Positions 10,901 to 17,966 of a DNA stretch of 40,178 bases are shown here, piece by piece; the stretch's first letter is position 1; every line of letters starts with the position of its first letter. This stretch comes from Tilletiaria anomala UBC 951 (lineage: Eukaryota > Basidiomycota > Exobasidiomycetes > Georgefischeriales > Tilletiariaceae). The DNA lies in contig NW_013546889.1 of the NCBI RefSeq assembly GCF_000711695.1, positions 1 to 40,178 of the forward strand. Direction: 5' to 3'. The position numbers and the translations under genes were made by a program. The notes under the pieces are model-generated. The model was given only the letters and a program-made list of their open reading frames with translations, searched no databases and was not told the origin of the DNA.

Positions 10901-12804
10901 AAGTGCTGGATTCGGTCAAGGCTGGCGAGCGCCGAGAGGAGGATGGCGAAGCGCTGGCCGATCATGAGCAACGGAGTGCTGATCAGGTTGAGGGCTGAGA
11001 GAGCGGTAAAGATGGTCTGCGTGTCGAAGCGGGTTGTGTCCGGGTGAGAGCGGCGATCCACGAGCGCAAAGACAACAAAGGTGACGAGAAGGAGGGCGTC
11101 GGCCGCGAGGTTGGTGGCCGAAACGACGGCGCTGAGCTGGGAATAGTAACGGCGCATAGCCTTGACCTCAGCCTGACGAAACTCGAGCAGGGTGCGAAGC
11201 GAGACATTATCCCAGGCCATCATCTTGACCGTGCGGATTGCGCGGATGAGAGAGTCCGTAGCCTTGAGTCGCGAGTCGGTCACGGAGCTCCACGCCTTCT
11301 GGCGGTCGCCGAGTCCGCGGCTGACGAGGGGCGTGAGGACGAGGATTGCAAACGTGGTGACGAGGGGCGCCAGGAACGAGATGCCGATTTGAAGCCAGAG
11401 AATGTAAGCGCCAACGCCGATGATCACCAGGCCAGACCAGAGCTCGTGGAAAGGATCAATGCAAAAGATGACCTTCTCGACGTCGGTAGAGAGGAGGTTG
11501 GAGGCGGCGCTGGCACCGAGTGCGGTCGACTCGGCGTGGGCCAGATTGAGCGACTTGTGCAACACCGAAGATGTGAGTGCACCGCGCAGCATTGTCGAGG
11601 CCTGCGACACGGCGAAAAAGTACTGGCCTGTGGCAGCGGCGATGACGAAAAAGAGTAGACCGAAGGCACCAGCGATGGCCCAGCCAACAGCAGCCGCTTG
11701 CGGCGGCGGACTGGCAGCATCATGCCCTCGATATGAGTTGATGAAGCCAATTGTGTCCGAGATGAGGAAAGGTAAGCCCAGCTGTGCTGCAGTGAGGATG
11801 AGGCGAGGTAACGCCGGCTTGAGGATAGCGGGTACGAAGAAGGAGCGGAGGCAGGCCACAAGAAGGTGGCGTTGCGGTGAGTTCGACGAGGATCTTTGGG
11901 TAGCGGCATCAACTTCTGAATCGGTGTCAGCTTTCGCGCAAGTGTCCGGGTTTGGGCTGCTCGCGAGTAAGTTTCGAGCGAGCTTGGTCCTGAGTCGACT
12001 GGTGGCGTAACGCGGATGGAGTGGATCGAGCGTATCGAGCTCGATAGTCCCTTGGAGACCTCGTGCGAGGAGAGGAAAGACCCAGAAGAAGCCGAGACGG
12101 CTCAGAAACGTAGCTGATGCCTCGGGAGCACGCCAGTATGGGAGAGCAGATGACGTTGGAGAGGGGTTCGGGGGAGAAGGAGATCCCTCGGCATTGATGG
12201 ACTCTAACACAAGCGAGACACACTTGAGAGCCAGCAGTGTCGCAAAGAGACCGACAAAGGCCGGAACCGAATTGGCGAGGCCGAGCAGCACAAAGGTTCG
12301 GAGGCGGGCGGCGTCAAAAAGGATGGTTGCGATGAGAAACGAGGGAAGGAGAAAGTTTCCGCCCGTAACGCGAAGGCGCTCAAGCCATGAGGCACCGAGC
12401 TGGGTGAAGGCCGCCAGGAGCGAAAGAGCGAGTGCAGATGAAAATGAGCTGCCATCCAGGGTGAGCCTGAGCTGCGAGTCGTGCGCCAGTCTGGACTCGA
12501 TGAGGGTTATAAGCGCGACCTGGATAATGACAGCAGCGCCATTGGGTAAAGCCCGTAGCCCTAGAAGAAGGTCGGAACGAGCAGCGCCATGGGCCGCAGC
12601 GGCGGTTGCAAGCTTGGATGGCTTGCGCAGAAGGCGCGGCAGCCGAAAGAGAGCAAAGGTGGCGACGAACAGAGCGTTGGGTAGCACGCTCAACACCAGG
12701 TTCTCGAAGCGCACAGTGAAGTCGAAGGCGCGGCAGATGCTGTAGGCCGTCATCGCCCTGGAGGCAGACGCATCCAAGCAAAATGCATTGCGTCCGCTAG
12801 ACAT
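7975..12804 (-). CDS. ABCC-type (MRP-like) full ABC transporter
   Basis: Intronless frame of 1609 codons. The layout is that of an ABCC exporter with an extra N-terminal membrane domain: hydrophobic segments over about residues 1-230, a first transmembrane domain (about 310-640), NBD1, a second transmembrane domain (about 1000-1290) and NBD2. NBD1 has Walker A GPVNCGKSS near 705, signature LSGGQRQR near 797 and Walker B VVLLDDAFSALD; the D after Walker B replaces the catalytic glutamate, as is usual in ABCC NBD1. Its H-loop reads VLVTN, with N in place of H. NBD2 has Walker A GRSGSGKST near 1375, signature LSPGQLQL near 1486, Walker B VLLLDEINSSLD and the switch histidine in VSVVHR. NBD2 is therefore the likely hydrolytic site. 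Lying between the NRPS genes, it most likely exports the peptide or protects the producer, at the plasma or vacuole membrane. The ATG at 12804 has A at -3. Confidence 0.95.
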   Translation of the reverse strand: MSSGRNAFCLDASASRAMTAYSICRAFDFTVRFENLVLSVLPNALFVATFALFRLPRLLRKPSKLATAAAAHGAARSDLLLGLRALPNGAAVIIQVALITLIESRLAHDSQLRLTLDGSSFSSALALSLLAAFTQLGASWLERLRVTGGNFLLPSFLIATILFDAARLRTFVLLGLANSVPAFVGLFATLLALKCVSLVLESINAEGSPSPPNPSPTSSALPYWRAPEASATFLSRLGFFWVFPLLARGLQGTIELDTLDPLHPRYATSRLRTKLARNLLASSPNPDTCAKADTDSEVDAATQRSSSNSPQRHLLVACLRSFFVPAILKPALPRLILTAAQLGLPFLISDTIGFINSYRGHDAASPPPQAAAVGWAIAGAFGLLFFVIAAATGQYFFAVSQASTMLRGALTSSVLHKSLNLAHAESTALGASAASNLLSTDVEKVIFCIDPFHELWSGLVIIGVGAYILWLQIGISFLAPLVTTFAILVLTPLVSRGLGDRQKAWSSVTDSRLKATDSLIRAIRTVKMMAWDNVSLRTLLEFRQAEVKAMRRYYSQLSAVVSATNLAADALLLVTFVVFALVDRRSHPDTTRFDTQTIFTALSALNLISTPLLMIGQRFAILLSALASLDRIQHFLELPPSTVQPESDTPSTASMSLISLLPAAPQIDLVSASIAWPTGGGAQRVVFTDLTLSFPAGRLSTVSGPVNCGKSSLMLALLGELPLAKGIFGADWPRHRLATIPFVNQACWVQESRSVRDNILLFRAMDPSWYRVVLEAVALDHDLERWDDGDRHPAKALSGGQRQRVAIARALYASRSAPVVLLDDAFSALDARVERHVFDALFAPVKGLLCSKTVVLVTNSSRIISRSALHIELDFSGNVIRCDARPALLPDADRGSRASELDEALGKADSEAEAEAEVQAHTEAVQLAQGSVRRPSSEKPAPAVAVDKSDQKATQSCAQDPELEQVAESSIGWPTYKVWVERAGYGPIALVLTLNVGVAAFGVGAQVVLEKWAHTNEVHPGQAFGAWIVGFSAINMATALAFVGFFYLWLLWVVPRASLAVHADEARALFGAPLSFFQDHPAGRLLNRFSQDLFLIDWDWPVQASNFSSNLLTLLGSLALMTASAPFLAIIIAALVLLSVALRKLYIPSSRQLRRLEIASKSPLYGAASDILGGGAILRAFSVQEAMLAYADACVERSQRPYYHVYAVRRWLQTWLNLVTLVINVSLILLCVGLRRTRMVALVGVSLTQTTQISQQINNCLISWTEAEIAAVAIERVTEIIQTRQEDDKTQTQHGLGSARNSNASPNDHRHETSTAAAISFQRFSAWYDEEQQRDQQGKESSENAPETVRAPDLYLERLDLPRGTYTGVCGRSGSGKSTLLLAIGRLLGRTAGRMLLDGCDAESLALREVRSRIIVVPQDPLIIQGRTLRQNLDVEGRCSGNSNGGGDTDELLLEALDEVGLRSTVLGLARGLDTVFDSDSAWLSPGQLQLFALARALVLARTNARAEVLLLDEINSSLDASTNERVQQLIRRVFARRLTVVSVVHRLDSVYEFDHVLVMERGHIGEFGTPNELLGNQSGLLSRLLQAREHQKDARAPATSDGQKHATS

Positions 12805-13761
12805 GATGGCCGCCAGGAGCGCACGCAGCAGCCAAAGTGCGGGTCAATGATGGAGGTGATGGGAAGGGAGCGGAGCAGTAGTTTCGAGAGCAGGAGGACT
12901 AGGACGGCGGCGGAAGCATCTCTATGCAGCAGCCAAGCGCCTGCTTGCATCTTTAACTCAACCTGTACACAGTTGTAGGGACCACCTCGAGCCTGAGCCT
13001 GAGCTTGCCGAAAGGTTGTGTGTGATAAGAGCATTGAGTAGATGAAAGGGAGAGTATACTGGAGCAGAGTTGAGCAGAGCGCACAGATTAGAGAGCAGAG
13101 CCAAGGAGTTACACAGTGCATGCCCTTGGCGCTACGCCAACCGGGGACTTCGAGGGCGCATTCACTAAAATAGTGCAGACCGGCCTTCAACACCAACACT
13201 ACACTATGCATTATGAAAACCAGAAGGGCAAGAGGCCAAGGCGACGTCGCAGAACTTCCCTGTCGCAATGGCAATGGCAATCGCGCATTGCTACAACGAG
13301 CAATCAATGGATGGCGACCCTAGAAACGGGTCCATTGCCACTTGCGGTGTTCACTGATTGTACTGGGCTTGCGCAGCGCTATGACGTGTGGCGACTTGGG
13401 TCCGCCCCATTTAAGTGAGACAACTGCATGCTGATTTTAACGCTAGCGTTTAGGGTTTGGACTCCGACCCTCCGACGCCTTCGCCTACGTAGGAGAGAGC
13501 GACGCGTCTCGCTTGGATGCGCGTGATATCTGACTTTCCCCATTTCACACGCTGCCTTTGTCTAATTGGCAACTTCCCGTCGGTTGAGGCGCGCGTGTCA
13601 TGTGCAGGGCACACGAACGGAAAAGAGACGCTAATACAGTCTAACAGCGATTCATCTTCCCTCCCTCCGTCCCGCAACTCCGGTTCCGGTCATGCTGCGC
13701 CACATACAGATGATGTGCAGCAGCGCATTGCAATGGAGGCATGGTTGGTCTACATACAGGT
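12805..13761. promoter_or_regulatory. Intergenic region: ABC transporter promoter and regulator 3' flank
   Basis: This is the upstream region of the ABC transporter. It contains TGATAA at 13023-13028 (GATA-factor type), the palindrome AGTATACT at 13053-13060, also found in the NRPS-A promoter, and a perfect 12-bp palindrome AACGCTAGCGTT at 13439-13450. No frame in it has convincing coding character. Confidence 0.5.
13053..13060. promoter_or_regulatory. AGTATACT palindrome in the ABC transporter promoter
   Basis: This 8-bp palindrome is identical to the core of the 16-bp palindrome in the NRPS-A promoter and lies about 250 bp upstream of the transporter start. I found no copy in the NRPS-B promoter. 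Confidence 0.3.
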
Positions 13762-15097
13762 TTACCCAGCACCAGCGCAATCCGTAGCGGCCTGCACGAT
13801 ACTCGTCGTTGACCCGCGATGGGGGTGCTGCGAGATATTCAACGACGGCGTTGGCTCGATATCCCACCGCGCAAACGGCGCCAGGACCCGGTTCGGTGGC
13901 TTAACGCTTGACGAGGCTGCCGTGCATTGGACCAGGTCAAACATCATGCTCATCTCGAGCTCGCTACCGTCGCCCCCCAGGCTGCCGCGCCGCAGTCCAT
14001 CCTCGGTACTGGACTCGTGGCTGGTGCTCTCGCTTGAGCATCTACATCGCGATCCACCCACAGTTTGTCGAAATTCTGCGTGGTCCATCACCAAGGCATT
14101 CCACGTCTCGTTCAGTCTTGTGCATCCGATGCTGCTGCCGTGGTGGGCAAAACACAAGAAGCGCAATCAACTCACCTTGCTGTCGTCGCTTCTCGCCATG
14201 TCCACGAGCCATGATATGCGTGTTGAGGTGGTGTAGCCTGCCGTAGGCCTTCGAGCATCCAGGAGCGTTGCATTGGTATTGTCGATCCACTTCGTGCCAA
14301 CATCGCCGCTGCTGCTTACTCGACACCTGCCTCCTCGCCGCTCCCTGACACCCTTCGTACCTGGCCTCATGCACCCTGGAGCGCATCGCGTCGCTGGATA
14401 TGCTGCTCCTACTCCTGGTGTCGCTGCTACTGCTGAGACTCGCAAGAGTGCCCTCTGTATTGCAAGAGTCAGAGTGGGTGGACAGGGCCATTGGGCTTAC
14501 CTCGGACGCAGGTTGCATGCACGTATCCTGGACGATCAGTGCAAGGCCATTTGAGGACAGCGAGATCTGAGAAGGGCGAGCCATGCCATCGCTCATGATG
14601 TTAGGCGGCGCGTCCAAGGGCAGCGTATCAAGCGTGGGTGTTGTCAGAGCGGGCCCAAAGTACTGCAGACCGCTAGAACGGAGCTGGACCACGGCATCGT
14701 CGCTGCGTCCGTCGAGTAAACACAGTAGGCTGTTGAGCAGCGCTTCGAGGCACGTGTTCTTGGCCGCCGGCTGTGAGAGCTTCTGGTAGATGGTGGCCTC
14801 CCGCGGTGTCATGAGCTCGCTATGCTCCACCAGCCGGCCCGTGTCAACTCGGCAGAGATTCGCAAGCCGCCGATGCAGACACAGCTGCTTGAGCAGGTTA
14901 CTCAGACTAGCCTCAAGCTTGGGGCGCAGCTCAAGAAGCTCGAGGACCGTGCTCGTTGGCACCGACTCCATGACTGGGTTGGGCGATGCAACTTGTGATG
15001 GTGATAGCGAAGCCGACAATAGGACGTGGCGAATACAAAGGCAATGGTTGTAGCCACTGGAGATCTCTGAGGGAGAGGGGAAACGGGAGGTGTACAT
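13762..15097 (-). CDS. C2H2 zinc-finger transcription factor, Con7-like
   Basis: Two exons: 15097 (or 14971) to 14176, and 14075 to 13762, joined over a 100-nt intron with GTGAGT donor and GCAG acceptor. The product is 411 residues from 15097, or 369 from the ATG at 14971, which has the better context (G at -3 and +4). The finger is YQCNAPGCSKAYGRLHHLNT followed by a late His (C-x4-C-x12-H-x5-H), with arginines just before it and HGEKR after. This spacing and the KAYG-LxHLNxH core resemble the single finger of the fungal Con7 family. Splicing places EFRQ right after the finger, matching the PEEFKEIR-like continuation I recall for that family and supporting the intron. The middle is serine-rich and probably disordered. 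It lies between the transporter and the small protein gene and is the only DNA-binding protein in the cluster, so it is the likely pathway regulator, in the nucleus. Family assignment is from memory of motifs. Confidence 0.8.
14076..14175 (-). other. Intron of the zinc-finger regulator gene
   Basis: 100 nt on the minus strand, donor GTGAGTTG and acceptor CGCAG. Splicing falls inside a codon (phase 1) and rebuilds a glutamate. Downstream frame and codon bias continue well to a stop at 13762. Reading through the intron instead gives unconserved sequence and a stop near 14042. Confidence 0.75.
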
Positions 15098-15571
15098 GCA
15101 AGCAAGAATGTTCCCGCCTTTAATTTCAGCACGATTATACTGTTGTTTTTTCACGGCGCTATCTTTAAGGCTGCTTCTGAGAAAAGAACTCCCGCGTTCT
15201 GCGCTGCTACAGCGCAGAGGGTATGCAATGCAGCAGCTTGCCTTCCTTCCTACAGCTCGGGTTCAGCTCAATTCCGATTTCGTCAAGGTCACTCGTTGGG
15301 TGCTTAGCGATGTCCACATATTTTCACACTGCTATAGGTTTCCATATTCAACTCGCCCGGTTGTCACCGACCCACGGTGCCGGGTTTCTATCTGGTGTGC
15401 TCACGTGCAGATTGCAGAGCGGAGCAGTGTAGCCTAGACCAGCTAAGAGGAAGTCATAAAAGGGAATGGCTACAGGCGCCGGCTTATTTACTTGCGTGCT
15501 CGAGGCACGGATGGAGATTAGCGGACATGATGGATAAGTGAGCGATGCGATATGATGTGCTGTGGATGGAA
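15098..15571. promoter_or_regulatory. Intergenic region upstream of the zinc-finger regulator
   Basis: About 470 bp between the regulator start and the stop of the small two-exon gene, both on the minus strand. The part near 15125-15175 is AT-rich. I see no coding frame, no copy of the AGTATACT core and no other strong site. Part may be the regulator's 5' leader. Confidence 0.45.
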
Positions 15572-16148
15572 TCACATGCCCATTATTCTCCAGCGCTGTC
15601 CGGGTCCCCAGCTGTCCGAGAGCGTGAGTGTGCGGCCGCTCTCATCGACGCCCAGGAACTTGTTCGAATACTCCCTCTCTGTTGCGTCCGCGGCGATCGG
15701 CACCAGGCCAAACTATCGGCTCGCGCAGCAACAATCGACGCACACAGTGGCAGAGCCCAAAGGATCCAAAGAATCGATGGTGTTGTAGATAGCCGCAGCA
15801 AGCAAAGTCGACCGTCCGCCAGTCAAAGAAAGTATGTGTTTGTCGGTCTCGCGGCTTCCATGCTTCGCCTGCGTGGTCTCTACTCACTTCGGTCGGAGCG
15901 CGCTGCTCAACCCAGAGCACGTAGCGCTTTGCCTCGATCTCCACCTGAACTTCGGTAGGCTGGCCGTGTCGACCCACCAGACCATCGTCCTTGCAAAGGA
16001 AAAAGTCTTTGCCTGGGCGAAAACTGTTGTTAGCGCCTGCATAGACGCTCCCCTGCACGGTCTGCAACGAGACGAGCCCATCGGCACCGACACTGAGCTC
16101 GAGGCCGCATGACTGGCTGGGGCAGTATCGTCCGGAAGTGGTTGGCAT
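15572..16148 (-). CDS. Small two-exon protein of unknown function
   Basis: Exon 1 runs from the ATG at 16148 to 15888 and exon 2 from 15712 to 15572, giving 133 residues. The 175-nt intron has donor GTGAGT and acceptor GATAG, both in phase 0. Without splicing the frame degenerates; after it the end reads NKFLGVDESGRTLTLSDSWG and GQRWRIMGM. The sequence has short strand-forming runs separated by Gly/Asp turns (ELSVGADGLVSLQTV, KRYVLWVEQ, FLGVDESGRTLTLSD), which recall a beta-trefoil or other all-beta fold, though I cannot name a family. Two cysteines lie near the N-terminus (CPSQSC). The frame stays open upstream of the ATG for about 30 codons (segment NFFWQRLANSSQINLPF), so an extra 5' exon is possible. 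Position between the regulator and NRPS-A suggests cluster membership; a tailoring, binding or protective role is only a guess. Confidence 0.6.
15713..15887 (-). other. Intron of the small two-exon gene
   Basis: 175 nt on the minus strand with a good GTGAGTA donor; the TAG acceptor lies directly before an open frame that runs to the stop at 15572. The intron is longer than the others in the window and its branch site is not obvious, so a different acceptor remains possible. Confidence 0.55.
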
Positions 16149-16379
16149 GCTTGCTGGAAAGCCAATGAATGGCAGATTGATCTGAGACGAGTTTGCCAGT
16201 CGTTGCCAAAAGAAATTGCAGACCGATTCCTGCTGCTCCTCTCACCGCCATCCGTGTGCTGTGTCCCTTTTAACCCTTTCGAAGCCGTCAGGACCACCGC
16301 AAAGCCACTGAACGAACGAAGCAAGGAACGAATGGGCGGCGCCGGAGTAGCGGTGCTTGCAGCAATGGCAGTAGTACTT

Positions 16380-16860
16380 AAACTCAAAGTAGAATACGAA
16401 CAATGAAATATAAAATATGTGAATACAAGCAGCAATATTCTTGAAAGGTCTAAATAGGTAGTTTGTCTTTGTTTTTCTCTGAAATCGCGCAGTCTTAGCT
16501 TCAGGTTTTTACATATTTCGATGTGTTCAATTGTCGTTTTAGATTTGTTTGTTTCGTATTGTATACAGCTTTTTAAAATTGTGCGGACGATTGATGACTT
16601 CAATTCTGAACAAAAACATTATGTTTATTAGTATTAGTTTAGCAAAGAACGTTTCAGACAGCATTCTCACGATGCACTACATAACCCAAAACAAACACAT
16701 ATGGATATTCTTTCTTTGCTAGTAAACTCTCTACCATTTTTAGAAAGGTACTTGAACGATGGTTTCATGTTTGAAAAATTTTGAAATGTAAAACATCTTA
16801 TTTATCACTACCATTACCTGTTTGGTAGCAGAAGAAGATCTAACAAACATATATTGCATT
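16380..16860. other. AT-rich island
   Basis: Hand counts of three 60-base lines (from 16441, 16501 and 16741) give 63%, 72% and 73% A+T, against GC-rich coding DNA on both sides. No terminal repeats, transposase or reverse-transcriptase motifs are visible. It may be promoter DNA, or a decayed insertion too old to name. Confidence 0.6.
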
Positions 16861-17104
16861 GTATTGCATTGTATTGTATTATTGGATTGCATTGTAGTGG
16901 CAGTAGTGGTGTCGGCAGTAGAGCCGCTATTGCGGTGCTATCGGTGCAACTGAGAAACTTCGAAATCGGATCGGATCCGACCGTGCCGCACTGCGCTCGA
17001 CAGTCACCGGCAGCCCGATGCGTCAGCCACACACTAAATTGGGTTTGCACCGCACTGCGCTCACTCTGCACTCACCTCTGCGCTCACCTTACTACACGAC
17101 CATT

Positions 17105-17120
17105 ACCAAGTATACTTGGT
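17105..17120. promoter_or_regulatory. 16-bp perfect palindrome, candidate operator
   Basis: ACCAAGTATACTTGGT equals its own reverse complement. It lies 847-862 bp upstream of the NRPS-A start in the divergent promoter. Its core AGTATACT recurs at 13053-13060, about 250 bp upstream of the ABC transporter ATG. A dimeric activator could bind it; the binder is unknown. Confidence 0.4.
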
Positions 17121-17966
17121 TTTCACTACGACTGCTTTGACGTCTACGAGTAGTGCTTGCTGTACTGCAAGAACTGCAATGTCATGACTGCTGCCACTGC
17201 TGTTACCCCTGCTCCTCTTTTCTACTCTTACTGCGGCTGTGACTTCCAGCCATAGTTAGTGATCTTCCAACCATGCGCTTTTAGGGAAGGAAAACGACGG
17301 GCAGGTCGGCGGGCATGAACCAACGACAGCCACTGCGCCGCTCTAAGGCACGGTGCTGCAGTGCCCAGCGACCTGCTCGTTATTCACTAATCGTCGCAGA
17401 TCTCTCCGACGGTCCACTAGAGCCACGGTGGAGACCTGATCAATTCACCAAACTGGAGTTCTTCCGCCGCCGCTTCCCTTCCTTCGAGCCGGGAGAGGCA
17501 AACCCGTCATCCTTTTGGGCTCGTTGACCTCTAGTCCCTTCCCTCTGCGCTCAGCAGATGCCACACACTTTGCGGCTCACGCGAAGGGCGTCTGTGCCCA
17601 AGCTTACATCGACGGCTTGAACGGCAGCTGCTGAAGGAATGAGAGACGCAAGTGCTTGAACCACCCACCGCGAGTAGCTTCCAATTTGGTAAATCGAGAC
17701 AGACACTTTGAATATCTTTGCCTGCGTGGTTGCCTACCTTGGCCATGTCAGCTCTATCTCATCTCATCTCGATCCGGCCGCCGCAAGTCGCTGCCTCGAG
17801 AGGGATTGACCATTGACCAAAAAGCTTTGCCTCAGTTTGCCAAAGCATTATCTCTGTCGTCCATCGTACGCTGCCAACCCTCCAATTGACCTACCTCGCA
17901 CGTACTGGGTTACAGCGTGGCTGACCGACATAGACTCTGTCCCTTGTCTGCTCTGATCTGCTCTCG

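Larger units (their letters stand above)
16149..17966. promoter_or_regulatory. Divergent promoter region of the small gene and NRPS-A
   Basis: The largest gene-free gap in the cluster (1.8 kb). It holds an AT-rich island (about 16380-16860), a (G)TATTGCATT microsatellite (about 16852-16895), the perfect palindrome ACCAAGTATACTTGGT at 17105-17120 and two GATA-type sites (TTATCA at 16802-16807 and TTATCT at 17848-17853, the latter 114 bp before the NRPS-A start). Frames here are short and lack codon bias. Confidence 0.6.

Noticed and set aside
13449-13458. Interstitial telomere repeat (TTTAGGGTTT)
   Set aside because: Only about one and a half units are present, which is expected by chance.
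13517-14236. A 239-codon plus-strand gene
   Set aside because: It overlaps the 3' part of the zinc-finger gene on the opposite strand and has no recognisable domain; the minus-strand frame explains the codon bias.
15884-16603. A 239-codon minus-strand gene running through the AT-rich island
   Set aside because: Its first half is AT-rich with poor codon bias, and its last part is an alternative frame of the small two-exon gene.
16149-17966. CRISPR array, tRNA or rRNA genes in this gap or elsewhere in the window
   Set aside because: I saw no regularly spaced repeats, cloverleaf-like sequence or rRNA motifs. A small non-coding RNA cannot be excluded by eye.
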